Numbered from the stretch's first letter, positions 19,991-32,095 are shown. The stretch is DNA of 64,000 nucleotides from Thalassia testudinum (GCA_037157565.1 JAZHRO010000014.1:99851501-99915500), one strand, 5' to 3'. Translations and numbers: made by a program. The notes: generated by a model from the letters alone, not told the origin.

Positions 19991-22639
19991 AAATTAATTA
20001 AGACTATGATGATTTAAAGCACTTGGGTTTAAATTATAATAAATAGTAACTATGTAGAGGAAAGCTTAGGTTAGAAATTTTTTTAAGGTTAAATATAAAT
20101 GATTAATGTATAGAGCATATGTGAAATTTTTCTTAGTTAGACTTATACTATAACATTTTTCAAAACACACTTAAAATAATTTGTAAACAAGAATTTTATT
20201 CAGAATTAGAATTCTTCAAAAATCTCTTAATCTTTGTAACTATTCTTAACTCAAATTAAAATACAAAGTGTTTTGAGAAAAACAAAACTTAAGGACTAAG
20301 AATTAAATTTTAACTCAAAAAGTCAAATAGATTTAAGTCAATCCCTTGTTTATGATATTTGACTTTTATCAATATAAGTTTAAGCAAATTAATCAGATAC
20401 TCATTATTAATCAAACTTAGAGTAGTAGAACACTAATTTACTAGCCTACAACACTAAATATTAACTTCTAGACCTAGGATTCTGTCAATTCTTCTCCTTT
20501 ATGTCTCAACTTAAAATCTTCAAAACCCAATTTCTTAGGCTTCACTGCCCAATACCAAGGTTCAGTAGCTATGATTTTAAAACATCTATGCTTAGTGAAG
20601 AGAATTGTCTTTAAGGCATCCAAAGTTGCAAAAATCTAGATCTTAAGACATCATTTTCCAGTCCCAATTATTCCAATTAAAGCCTTTGGCTTGGCCTTAC
20701 TCAGGTTTGGTTGCTTTCTCCTCACTAGTTTTCTATCTCGAGGTCAAAACTTTTTGTGTATATCTTCCTGGTGGACCACTAGGTGTCTTATTCATAATAT
20801 TTTTTTCTCCATATTTTTTTCTTCACTTTTTCTATAGGTTAGAACACCCATTTGTAGCGAGGTGTTCTTTTTATTTGATGGAAGGAAGGGTAGCATCCAC
20901 TTGTAACGAGATGCTTTTATTTATTATGGAAAAAACTGCATAAGTACCTTTATTTTTTTTAACGAGGCATTTAACTGCAGGGTGTTTTTTTTTTTTATTT
21001 TTTTTTATTTTCCCCACTTCTCATTTTTCTTACTAAATTTATTCTCCAATTCCTTTTTCTAGGTGAGTGGCACATCCTTCACCCTTTCAAGAACAGTCCC
21101 GCGGAAATCCTTGGACTAAAGAGGATTTAGAACTGATCTCTTAACCTCTATGTTTTTGCGGTCTCAGATGCCAACAAGACAATTCTATGTGCGTGAATTT
21201 AGATGTTTAGGTTACTTAGCTCTCAAACCAGAGCTTGGACAACAAAGTCCTTTACTCTCAGGTTCTTCAAATTTTTAGTTTCCTCCTATATGATCCGTTG
21301 AGACAAAATTTACCAAGTCTAGTTATTATCTTTACTTGTAAGTTTTGTAAACTAAAATTCTACCAACTCTCTATTTAATTAATTCTAAATATCTGGCCTT
21401 TTACTTAACTTTATGATAAAATCAAATTTTCAAAAAGCAAAAGGATTACTTAATTTAATTGATTAAAAAGTTATAATTTAATTTCAAAACTTAAGTTTAA
21501 ATCTTAACACACTTAGTTTCTTCATTCAAGGTAAGAATAGAAAAACAAATCCTTAAAAGATTTAAAAGATTCCTAATTCGAATAAAATCTTATTAAAAAA
21601 ATTTTAAACACAAAAGTGTTTTTACAAAATGTTTAAAGTAAAAATCTAATTAAGAATTGCATGCTCTTAAATATTCTATATATATTCTATATACATTTTA
21701 AACTTCTGACCTAAAAGAAAATTAAGCTCTTAATTATAATATATATATATTCTTCTTCTTTTCTTCTTTATTAAAAATGAATAAGCCCCTCTTATTTTGT
21801 TTATGAATTTTCTTTTTCAAATTTTTGTATTTATATATTTTTATTTTTATGTTTATAAGATTTTTCAATTTTTATGATTTTTTTCAAAAATTTTTCAAAT
21901 TTTTATGAAATTTTTTATTTTTTAAATTTTTTTATATTTTTGTGATTTTTATTTTTTTAAAATTTCATGTATATTTAATTTTTATTTTTTTTATCTTTTA
22001 ACCCACACTTAAAGTGAAATTTTCACTTCAACACCCCCCAAGCAAAATTTTATAATGTCCTCATTGTAAGAAGGGTGAAAAGATATTGCACTTCATTTAG
22101 TATATGGTGATGGAAGGAGTCGAAAAGAGGAGATTAAAAATCTCTGTGCGGATGATTTCAAGTCTGACTAAAGGTCAGAGTGATCAATCGAACTAAATGA
22201 CGGTAATCAATATGAAATATGAAGTGAAATTTTAAAGTAAGTGTATAAGAAAATATAAAAAATGAAAACAAGAAACAGTTATGTACAAATGCTAAGTTTT
22301 ACACCTTCAGCTTGGCGTAAACCCTAGTAAAGAACTCCTAAAAAGAATAGGTATATGATAAAAACAGAGGAGTTATGAAAGAATTATATCAAAAATAGAA
22401 AAATAGATTAAATCACCTAGTCAAAACTCGTCCTGAAATTGCCTAGAATAGATCTCGCAGAACCCAAGATCAAATTCGCATGAAAATCTCAGAAAGATTA
22501 GAGTGAATCTTGTAAAAAATAGATATGATTTAGGTTGAGATGTAGAATGTTAAAGATTAAGGCAATCTAAAAGATGATTCCACCAAGTTCAGAAGATCAG
22601 CAAAATCAGTTTTGATTCTCAATAATAGGTGGATCATTT
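19991..22639 (-). other. 3' noncoding region of element A
   Basis: About 2.6 kb with no credible frame. It holds three imperfect copies of a GTAACGAGGTGTT-like segment followed by T-rich DNA (about 20850-20975), long T tracts (near 20985-21010), a very AT-rich stretch (21720-21990), the second purine-tract-like motif (22031-22068), and near 22300 a GCCAAGCTGAAGG-type motif shared with D, E and H. The GCGGATGATTTCAAG stretch at about 22148 recurs in H at 63654. Confidence 0.65.
22031..22068 (-). promoter_or_regulatory. Second purine-tract-like motif of element A
   Basis: On the - strand: TTACAATGAGGACATT, a spacer, then a GGGGGGTGT run. Same arrangement as at 14631-14668. Confidence 0.5.
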
Positions 22640-24682
22640 TGACACAAAATACGTTGCTGATGCGGGTTTGATGGATTATTTTCAGGTAATACAGAGGACG
22701 GGTTATGATTAGAATCAAAGGCCTAATTAAGGAATTGGACTTAGCCTTGATTTTGCCTAGGATTTGGCAGATTCCTAGGATTCAGAATTGGCTAAGATGG
22801 AAGAGTACCTGGCTGACGAGACTCAGCTAATTGCGTGATTTGATTTCGTAAATCAGCCAACTCTACCTTACATTGCCTATGGATCTCAATGAGAGCTTCA
22901 GCATTTTGTCGCTGACTCTCTGACACAGCTCTTAAAATTTGATCTAGCTGTGTATCTCTAATAGGCCTAGAGTAATTCTACATACTCATCGGGCTAGGCC
23001 TTAAATTTGATTGCTGAGGAGGCAATGGAGGTGGGTTAAAATGGGTCTGATTCGGATAATTTAGTCATTGATTTTGATTTTGATCAGCCGAAGAAAAATT
23101 TTGGTGGCTTCTCCATCTAGGATTATAGGAATTCGAATAAGGGTTTGGTCTTGAAGTATTTTCCTAGATGGCGTGTAATCCAAAAAGATATGGCGTGTTT
23201 TCTGCAATAGTTAAGGGTGGGGAAAAGGGTGGGTAAGATTGTGGGACAAAGGTCCCTCCTTGGGTTAGTGAAGGAGTAGATAGAAAACCCAAGGGAGATG
23301 GATCTCTAGAATCTAGATTATTCACAAATTCCCTCCCTACAGGAATTTGCGAAATAGGTGAATACGCGAGATTCAAAGCAAGTAGAGGCGTAAGAGTCTT
23401 CATTGTGTTTCTAACCTCGTCGAGATGCTTTGCTATGATATCAACTTTGTCCAGTTTTTCTGCAATAATCTCTAAATCCTTTGAACTGGATGGATTACCG
23501 ATCTCGTGAATGCCCTTATGCGGATTTTGATGATTTGTATTCGCTCCCTGCGTGAATTGCGACATTGATGCATTATTGATCAAGTTTTCCACCATCCCTT
23601 CAAATAATTCTGAAGCGGATTCTGCGTCGCGATTTAGAAAATTCCCTCCACAAGAGGCATCGACTAGATTGCGAATGCCCTCTTGTAAATCATAATAAAA
23701 GATATGCATGAGTTGCCAAGGAGGGATATAATGATGTGGGCATTTCCTTTGCAATTCATGAAAACTTTTCCATGCTTCATGAATTGGTTCTCCTTGGTTT
23801 TGATTGAAAGTAGTAATAGCTCGCCTTAAAGCATTGGTTTGACCAATAGGATAGAATTTCTTCAAAAATGCAGATTCGAGTTCAGCCCAAGTTGAGATTG
23901 CTCTTGCAATAGTTCTATACCAATATGCTGCTTTATCTTTAAGGCTAAAAGAGAACATCTTCATTAGTAGGATTTCCCTATTTTGATTTCGAGGACCCAA
24001 GAGTTTGGGATAGATTTTTAAGATCTTCAATATGTTGAAATGGATCCTCGGATGCAAATCCATGAAAGTGGGGGATTAAACCTATAATGTTTGGCTTTAA
24101 TTCAGGATCATTCTCCCCAATTGGAATCCTAACATTAGGCTCTACTTGTGCATTAGATGGGTTATAATAATCTCTAAGTAGAGGCCTTGGATGATTGATT
24201 CGTAAATTAGGGTTTTCAAAACCTACCTCAGGTCGAGGTGGAGGATGGGTTTGAAGAGTCTGTAAATTATTTAAGGTTCCTGTTAATAAATTGATTTGTC
24301 TTGTTTGCTCTAGCATCCTAAGATTCTGGTTCAGGAGTGCCTCATGAACATCAAAAGGCGGCATCTCCCCCTGACCAGAAGAAGAAGGGATCTCGGGATT
24401 AAGATTCTGCATTGGATCCATAGAAGTAGATGGATCAGATGGGAAAACCATTGGTTGCTTATCTACAACCAGCCTAGGATCACCTGTCAATGGTGGTGTA
24501 AGAGGCGGATGCAAGGATCGCCTCCCATCCATAAACGGAAAATAATGTGCAAGTGCACACACTACCGATAAGAAAACAGTGGCACAAAAACCCGCAAAAC
24601 AGCGCAAAAGACATGAGTTTTGCTCTTCTTTCAAAGGAAAGAAGAAATTCTTAAGATACGCAAAGTAATTTGACGGAAACAA
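22640..24682 (-). pseudogene. Athila gag of element A, broken
   Basis: Structural gag read from 24682 downward. The N-terminal part has MDGRRSLHPPLTPP and a Pro/Asn-rich linker. The core follows: ELKPNIIGLIPHFHGFASEDPF, then FSFSLKDKAAYWYRTIARAIS, a FYPIGQTNALRRAI stretch, and VDASCGGNFLNRDAESASELFE. These are hallmarks of Athila gag proteins (Retrotrans_gag family). A frameshift lies in the overlap 23978-24063. A TAG at 23164-23166 ends the second part, and remnants of the Gln-rich tail continue to about 22640 with several more stops. I see no CCHC zinc knuckle. No protease follows, unlike element E. Confidence 0.88.
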
Positions 24683-25579
24683 ACAGAGTAATCATATCAA
24701 AATACGTGTCCTAATCCGTGTCTACATAGGTGCGTACCTTAAGGCTCAAAGGTCTAAGGTCTAGGATCGAGACCACTCACTACTGGCTCCTTGGGACTCT
24801 AGTAGTGAGACAGACTTGTTGATCTTCGGGCAAAGCTATAAGAGGTGCAAAGAGGAGGGATAGAAAAATAGACTTGTGTGACTCTAGTGATCGTGCTGTG
24901 TGAGCGATAGCATGCAACAGACGATAGCGATTGAAAAACCCGCATGCATTCTGCAATCAGATTTAAGTCACAAATTTTTACTTCCTCTTTTTAGTTAATC
25001 CTTTTCAAAAATATATGAATCTAAACTACAATGGATGCTTTTTATATCTTTTCAAAGAAAAATATGTGGTCTTTTTAATTCTCAGAAGACAGGGATCTAT
25101 GCAGGTTTTCTCGTGTTTTCTCGCTGATGTGAGAAAAATAGTTAAAAATTCTCGAGTCAGATTGTACTAATGCTAGCAGGATAATGCACTCCTGAGAGTG
25201 TATGCCTATGATATGCTACTGCTAGTCAGAAAAAGATGTATTTTTGTATTTTTTATTTTTTTAAATGGAACAATACAAAAGATTAAGAAATACTTACAAA
25301 AATAAAAATAGCAACAAAATCCTACCTTCTCCTGAGATTACCCGCAGAGGTAAACCTAAAAAGACGACAGAAAACAAATACAAAAATAAAAAACAAAACA
25401 AAACAAAACACAAAAACATTAAAAACAAAAATATATTTACAAAATACCTCCTAATTAAACAATTAAACGTTTTAAATTTTAGTGAATCAAAATATTACCT
25501 CCCGGCAATGGCACCATTAAAATGATGCGTATGAAGCAATGCCAGGGAATATTTTGATGAAATGAAACAAAATATTACT
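24683..25579 (-). other. Untranslated leader of element A
   Basis: Between gag and primer site; A/T-rich near 25230-25480, no credible frame. It includes a decayed second copy of the primer-site region (25484-25527). Confidence 0.65.
25484..25527 (-). repeat. Decayed duplicate of the primer-site region in element A
   Basis: AATCAAAATATTACCT, a primer-site-like CCCGGCAATGGCACCA, then TTAAAATGATG. The functional copy at 25564-25607 has the same flanks in the same order (AAACAAAATATTACTT ... TTAAAATGATC). So the duplication spans the primer site and the first bases of the LTR, with an 80-bp period. Confidence 0.7.
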
Positions 25580-25597
25580 TCCCCGGCAACGGCGCCA
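25580..25597 (-). promoter_or_regulatory. Primer binding site of element A (tRNA-Asp)
   Basis: TCCCCGGCAACGGCGCCA on the + strand equals the 3' end of plant tRNA-Asp, so the - strand RNA pairs with it over 18 bases. It lies 6 bp from the LTR. Confidence 0.92.
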
Positions 25598-25603
25598 TTA
25601 AAA

Positions 25604-28600
25604 TGATCTTGCGGCTTACTCAACTCAATAATTAAGTTAATTTCACTTAATTAAGAGTAGAAAAAGTCACCTAGGTTAACTCGAAGTTGTGTTGGTTGTG
25701 TAGCATAGGGTCGAATTAACCTAACATTTTAGAAATTTTTACTGGTTGAGTCCAGGTCGTTCACTAGGAGGTATAATTTTTCTCTAAATTCACCAATTAT
25801 CTATTATTTTCCTTTATAAGTTTAGGAGGTATAACTAAGTTGATTTTAAGAGCATGAATTTTGCCAAAATATTTAAACTATAAAAAATAAATAAAATTCC
25901 AAATGAAAAACATATTTACTCAAATGATGTACTTTATTAACAAGTAAACATGCTAGTTTTCCAATTTTATTTCAAAAGAAATTAAGGCAATTAAAAGTTG
26001 TTCCATTAAAACATGCCTTATTACAATTATTAAGAACAAAAAGTAATGCAAGTAAAACAAATTCCTTTTTGGTCTTCAGCCTCTCTCTTCTTCTCTCTTT
26101 CTTTATCTTCTTTTCCTTTTATTCTCTATCTCGAGCTCTCTTTCTTACCTTTCTTCCTCTGTTCTGTTCCTACCTACTCCTTTTCTTCCCTTAGTCTTCT
26201 CCTTTTATTCCTTAGTAGTGCCTGTTCTCCTTTGCCATCAACTTCTTCCTTCAGCTTAACCTTAGCTTTAGCTTTCAGTACTTAGCCATCAACTTCTCTG
26301 CTTCTCTTTTCCTTTCCTTTAATCCATAAGTTGAACTGGGTTTTCTACTTTTTAACCAAAAATTATTTTATTTACGGTGAGGTCCTTTCGAGGATACACA
26401 GCACCTTGAGACCAAGGTGGGACCAGACCCTACTCGATCCTCACCTAATCTCAATTGGGTTCAATTTCAGTTTATTTCATTTCAGTTCATGGTCTCAAGC
26501 CAATTTGGCTAAACCCGGCCTCCCAGGCCTCGCCCTCCCAGGGCTCACTCGCTCACGCCTACTCGGGTGCACACCCGCAAGCACACAAGCCCGCACACAA
26601 ACAAGCACATTCTCAGAATGTTCAGAATGATCAGATTGGTAACCTATGCGCCAAGCGCTGATGATTGAAGTGCCCATGTAACAAAATCGTTTTATCCCCA
26701 TCCGCATGCTAAGAAACTGACGATGTGGGGCTATCATAACCCCTTCCAAACCCAACTTCAATCAATCATATCTTTCAACTAAGAGCTCCAAATTGAGTGA
26801 TTTAAAGTTTGCTGGAAAGCTCTAAGATTACTCTATAGGATTGCAGGGTCAATTTAAGGTTTTGAAGATGTTTTTCTCTTCAATTTGAAAGATAAAATCA
26901 GGGGTTCCTACGGGTTATTTATTGCCTATAAATGGTTTTAACATCTACAAAGTCCACAGATGGACTTTTCTCTCTTATTTAAAGGTCTATACAAGTTCTA
27001 CAAATGATTTCGCATCTATTAGAGTAGTCTCTAAGTTCTCAAGACCTTCAGGACCAGCAGAAAAGCTTTACAGTTCTCTGAAAGCTTTAGAGATCAAAAT
27101 TTTCATACTGAAATGGATGAACAGACATAGAGAAAAATCTCTGATTGATTTAAACTAGTTCTAAGGGTTGTAATTGACATATATGGGTAGGATTCAAGTT
27201 CATATCTCATCAAAATATCACTGTTGTTAGCTTGGGTTCAAAAGTAACCCAAATTGTCAAGGTTTGAATTTTCACACAATAACTCATCTGAGCTCACTTT
27301 ATTCTCTCTCAAATCATTCAAAAAGATCTCAGAATCCATTTAATCTCATCAATTCCTCAGATTGAGCTCAGAACTCCATAATTAAACTCAATTTGACTGT
27401 GAAGGCACAAAAAGTTGACATTCTATTAAAAGCTTCACAGGAAATCAAAGCCTCAATTAGAGTCTTCTCAACCTCCAAAACTTATTTAGATCTTCAGGTA
27501 GGTGTTCTAACTCATATTCTTAGGGTTTCAAGCTTGCCGCTTGATCTTGAAAAGGTGTGCATTCGTCAGAGCCAATGGAAGGTTGTTACAGTGATCTAAG
27601 AGCTTAAACAGCTTCAGTGCATTGCACTGAAGCTTCTGAGATCCTTAAATGCTTCGTATATCTCTTTATCAGGCTTCTCCAACTCTGCTGAAGTTGGAGA
27701 AGATGAACTTCATTCTATAGCTCAAGAAACTTAATCCTCACAGAGTCATCCTCAAAGCAATCAGTGATCCATTTAATATCATTCTGGAGCTTCTCAATGA
27801 ATTCTAAAGGCTGAAGCACAGATTTGGCTCGTCGGAGCTTGCCGGAGCTCCGGTGAGTCCAGAAAATATGTAATCTGTGTACAGATTGTGAAAACTTGCC
27901 ATGAATCCTGAGGTTGCAAGGAACCTCAGAATCACATTTAATTCTTCATTTGTCCATTAAAATTAAGATTTGACAGTGAATTCGTTTCTTCAAAAATCTG
28001 ATTTAAATTAAGCTTAGGACTTGTTTAACCACTCAATTGAGCGGCTAAAACAAGTCAACAAGTGTTTATATTCAAAAAAATATATTTAATTTAGGATTTG
28101 AACTACTCCTGAGACGCCATTGACAGCAAGTTCAGGAGCTTAATTAAGATTTGGTGTTTAATTTATATGTGATAATAATATGTATTATAGTGTCGATTAG
28201 CGTCCATAAGTGATGGATAAATGATGAAAGTCCCTATGAAGGTGGAATTAGGTCGACTACTGTCACCATGGATAGTGATAGTAGTCGATGGAAGTGAAAT
28301 GTGAATTAGGCGATTAGGTGATCAATTAAATGTGCTAGAAGTGATTGTGAGGGTTAAAGGAAGGTGTATAGTGAGTTAAAAAGACAAGATTAAAGCTCTG
28401 GCAAGCTCAAGGAGCTCGCTGGAGTTGGAGAAGATGATACAGAAATTCTAAAATTACTCTAATCTAACTACCTATGCTAACTAACAAAGTTAACCTACTC
28501 CTACTCCTACTCCTAATCTACTCTTACCTGGACGAAGGGGTCAATAGGGTTCCGCCGAAGTCTCATGGCAGACGAAAAAATCAGAGGGTGGAAGAAGGAT

Positions 28601-29598
28601 CTCCGGTGGGCAGATTTGAGGTGGAGCAAAGGATTCCTTTGGTCAGCACCTGTGTCAGAGACGCGGAAGACCATGGCAGTTCTCCTCGGCTAATCAAAAT
28701 GGATGGAGGAAGTTGGAAAGTGAAATGGAAAGTCACCGGAGTTTTGGACGAATAGTCTATCGAAGTCGGCTACAGTGTTAGAAGAGGGAAGGGAGCCAAC
28801 TTAAGTAAAATCAGAGGGGTTAGGGGGTATTTATAGTAGTTGGTGGCGAAGAGAAAGGCGAGGTCTGGCCGAAGAAGGAGCTTGAGGAGCTTAAACTCCG
28901 TCGTCGTCTCCGACGACGGTGAGGTTATCTCCCACTGAAAAATAGGATTTCCGGTTAATCCAGACCAGTGGATCAAGAGAGGTGGTGAGCGCAAGCTGTA
29001 AGAGCTGGGACAAAGAAGGTTGATGTCGGCAGGGAGGTGATCATGAGGTGGCATGACTCTCTGCCGCCAGCCATTCATTCAGTTGAAGAAGTAGAAGAAG
29101 AAGACGAAGAGGGACTTAAATGTAATAAAACTTAAGGACCTGTGTTAGAACTAAGGACCCGATTGTAATGAATATTAAGGACCAAAATGTAAACCTAGGT
29201 TTTGAACGTTTATTTTAATTTATATCTTTTTCAACTTTTTATATATGTTAGTAAATAAGGTAAATATTATGTTTTCACCTTGAATTTACATTTTTGACCT
29301 TTTCAGATTAACTTATTAGATTAAGTAAAACTACTTAAGTTATTATATACTTATGTTTATATTAAGTTTAAGTTAAAACTTATTAATTAAGGGAGTGATT
29401 AATAGAATTTCGAGTCCAATTATTATCTAGATTATTAATAATGTTAAATGATAAAATGTCATTTTTAACTTATTTTAAGGTCCTTTACTAAATATCCCTT
29501 ATTCTATAATTAACCCTTATAAATTCATAACCTTAGCTAATTAACTAGGAAGACTAGTTAATTAGGGGTAATTAGAGATCATGATGAGTGTCTCATCA
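25604..29598 (-). repeat. 5' LTR of element A
   Basis: 3995 bp, TGATCTTGCGG to TCTCATCA, aligned with 15931-19956. It has (TACTCC)3 near 28495-28515 where the other LTR has four units, and a - strand TATA box at 28827-28836 about 770 bp from its sense 5' end. Confidence 0.92.
28827..28836 (-). promoter_or_regulatory. TATA box in the 5' LTR of element A
   Basis: CTATAAATAC on the - strand, identical to the one in the other LTR. As the 5' LTR, this copy would have driven element transcription. Confidence 0.55.
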
Positions 29599-31158
29599 AT
29601 ATAGACACATCTATTTAGGTTAAAATGTCTATTTATCCATGTTCCTAGGCTTAGATTTGCATTCCATATTATAAATATTTTATAGCATGCATCATTCTAC
29701 ATTTAGAGTAATTGTGTATATTTTTTGTTAATTGTATCCTTTTTATGGTCAGGAGGGAAGGAGATTTATTCTGGAGCCTTGGATTGACGATTGGACAATA
29801 CAGACCTTGTCAGGATGATGATCGGTGTCCAACCCTACTGAAATCACCTTGATTAGAGTCCCGTAGCACCATATGCAGTTCGAGGAAGATCAATGGCCAA
29901 GGGACTTTGTAACGTAATTCAGAGCTTCAAACGACAAATTCGACCATACGGATGGATTCGAGTCGATGATTGTAGCCCAATGTCACAAAAATCAACTCAA
30001 TCTGACCTCTGTAGCAGCCCCTACAATAGAAAGAAGATGGATGACCCATCCGAGGAAGATCAATGGGCAAGGGACTATGTAACATAATTCAAAGCTTCAA
30101 ACGACAAATTGGACAGCGCAGATAGATTCGGGTCGATGATCGCTACCCAACGGCGTGAAAGTCGACTCAATCCGACCTCTATAGCAACCCCTACAATAGA
30201 AAGAAGATGGACGACCCAGATCACGCCACGTGGCGCAACCAGGCCGCCCATGCGCACGCACGCGCCACTGCACGTGCATAACAGCGTGGGTATGCGCGCA
30301 CAAGCAGAGGTATGCATGCATAGTGGCAGCATGCACCAGCGTAGTGGCGGGTGGATACGTGGGCTATCTTCAGTGACGTTTACGATGGATCTTCAGCGAC
30401 ATTTATGACCGTCACTAAATGTCCTATATACGAATTTGATTCTTTCCTCCACTGTAAAAGGACCCTACCCCTCCCATGTTTCTTCATCTCTTCCTTTCTT
30501 CCTCTCACCACCTCTAAGGCTCTAGAGAGAGCTTATCCCATGTCCGTGATGCTCCTCTAGAGTAAAACCAAATAGTTTTCGCTCCCCTCATCCCCATTCG
30601 TGGAGCATCCCATGGCCGTCCTCTCACCACCCTTTGGGAAAAAGATCCTTGCCATGACACCGTCCTACCCCATCGTCCATCCTCTGGCTTTATCCCCATT
30701 TGTCCCACTCCTCACCACCTTCCTCTGGGCAACGACAAGGCGATTCATCCTCTGAGCAACCATCGAAGGGGATTTCTCTCACCTCTTTCTATCTTTTTCA
30801 CTTTCATAGTATAGATTTTGCCGCTTTTGTAGTTCTAACAAACACTTGCTAATGAATAGATGATTGTTTCTCACCCTCTCTCTTTCTCCCTCTTTCTCTT
30901 ACATTTTTGCAAGTTGATAAAGTTTTCATCGACCTAATCCTTACTTGATGAAAATACAAAAAAATTAGAAATGACAAAAATGAAACAAACAAATAAAAAG
31001 AGAAACGTGGATTTTCAAAACGAAATGTTCGCCTCCCCGTGTTCGACCCGGGACTCCCTTGGAGTTTTGGTATAAATTTTATTTGACCACACGTTTTGCA
31101 ACTACGACGACAGGTTACTTGTAACTCTCATTTCAAACTTGCGAAACACGTGCGATCA
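29599..31158 (+). repeat. Remainder of element B's 3' LTR
   Basis: Continues the LTR begun at 15924, and includes the second ATATA of the A target duplication (29599-29603). From 29650 it aligns with the window start. It carries a tandem duplication of about 170 bp (about 29879-30048 and 30049-30219) that is single in the 5' LTR (about 221-385). Ends GCGATCA. Confidence 0.88.
29879..30219 (+). repeat. 170-bp tandem duplication in B's 3' LTR
   Basis: Both units run from a CGAGGAAGATCAATGG start to AAAGAAGATGGA(T/C)GACCCA and differ by scattered substitutions. The 5' LTR has only one unit. Either this LTR gained a unit after insertion or the other lost one; the divergence between the units suggests the duplication is not recent. 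Confidence 0.75.
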
Positions 31159-31466
31159 GATACATAACTAAAAATGATCATGAAGCATTGCAGCCAAAGC
31201 GAAAAGGAAGGTAGCTTTCCTAAACAGGAAACACCAGCTAACCACCATGGACCCAAACAAAATTGGGTACCAAAAGCACTTTTGCAATCCTATTTTTTAG
31301 GTCAAGTAAACTATAAAAGGTGGACATATCAAGATATAAATGGAAATCTGAAGCCGCTCTATGGATCAATCAAACCATGACCTCACAAACGCAAACCAAT
31401 GATAATATCAAGAAGAAAGAAGGTGGATCATGGATAGCGGATGTTCCAAGCACATGACTGGAGAGG
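31159..31466 (+). pseudogene. Ty1/copia gag-protease fragment
   Basis: The + strand encodes GPKQNWVPKALLQ (about 31250) and, after a stop and a change of phase, WIMDSGCSKHMTG (about 31424-31462). The latter is the protease active-site stretch of Ty1/copia elements; the former is typical of the SIRE/Maximus lineage. The fragment starts exactly at the end of B's LTR, so B inserted into a copia element; the left part would lie before the window. Nothing else of copia pol is seen. Confidence 0.75.
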
Positions 31467-32095
31467 TGTTGAGGCACAAAATCAAGGTTTTAAAATCACT
31501 TCATTGCAATATAACCAAAATAGCGCATGAATAAATATAATTTATAGCTCGAATACCTAACAATGAAGTCCGAGGTCGAACACAGGGAGCAAGTAAGAAT
31601 TCACACACTATGAGCACAAGGAAATCAAGCCAATAATGATAATCAATGAATGTTATCTAATCAAATCTAATATTCAATGTAGAACATGAGTATATTAATA
31701 GTTTGACAAGGAAAAAAGATATGTAAGACAAAATAATGGTGAGTTGAATCACTAATTATTAGTCTTAAACATATGCATATCAATTACTCAATAAATCAAA
31801 TAAGTGCATAGTGCCTCAAATAATGCTACAGTGTTTTCAACCAAATTAGATGTCAAGTCTGATGACCAGACGTCTTAACAGCATGAGCACATGTCTTCTT
31901 CAGTTCTCTACTTCTCTTTCTCTTCTTCTTAATTTCTCCTCTTCAGCTTCTCTTCATCAGAGGCATGACCCTTCTCTACGACTAAGTGTTCAGCCACTCC
32001 TAAACACGAGAGAAAAACCCTCCTCTCCCCTGATCTCTCTCTCTCTTTTCTTTCCTCCTCTCCTCATTCTCATATAACCTGGTAACCAATCAAGT
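31467..32095 (-). repeat. Truncated Athila LTR (copy 1 of the G family)
   Basis: It shares its start and the segment CGAGGTCGAACACAGGGAGC with the two LTRs at 56688 and 59340, followed by the same order of landmarks: GACGTC site, CT-rich tract, CTCTCTCTC run. It stops near 32095, so only the end with the U5 side is kept. Orientation is given by analogy with the 59340 copy, which has a purine tract at its right end. Confidence 0.6.

Larger units (their letters stand above)
15931..29598 (-). mobile_element. Element A: pol-less Athila-type LTR retrotransposon
   Basis: A complete insertion of 13,668 bp with exact 5-bp ATATA flanks. It has ~4.0-kb LTRs in direct orientation and a perfect tRNA-Asp primer site (25580-25597, - strand). 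A purine tract is adjacent to the left LTR. The interior is only about 5.6 kb: a broken gag (22640-24682), and otherwise noncoding DNA. No protease, RT, RNase H or integrase remnant can be read on either strand, so it resembles a large retrotransposon derivative that relied on proteins from a relative. The LTRs carry many substitutions and small indels, so the insertion is fairly old, but younger than B. Confidence 0.92.
1..31158 (+). mobile_element. Element B: old Athila-type LTR retrotransposon, pol-less, host of two nested elements
   Basis: The left and right ends share one LTR sequence in direct orientation (1-1339 and 29599-31158). The left copy is followed by a tRNA-Asp primer site (1343-1360) and the right copy is preceded by a purine tract (15911-15923), so the element lies on the + strand. 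Once the two nested elements are removed, the interior is only about 4.4 kb. It holds one broken frame (2598-4083) and noncoding DNA, with no RT, RNase H or integrase. By alignment with the right LTR, the element starts about 53 bp before the window. The LTRs differ by point changes, a 170-bp tandem duplication and small indels, so this is the oldest well-delimited insertion here. Non-autonomous status is inferred from the missing pol. Confidence 0.85.

Noticed and set aside
25265..25525. Lys/Asn-rich frame
   Set aside because: A product of A-rich leader DNA of element A; it runs into the duplicated primer site.
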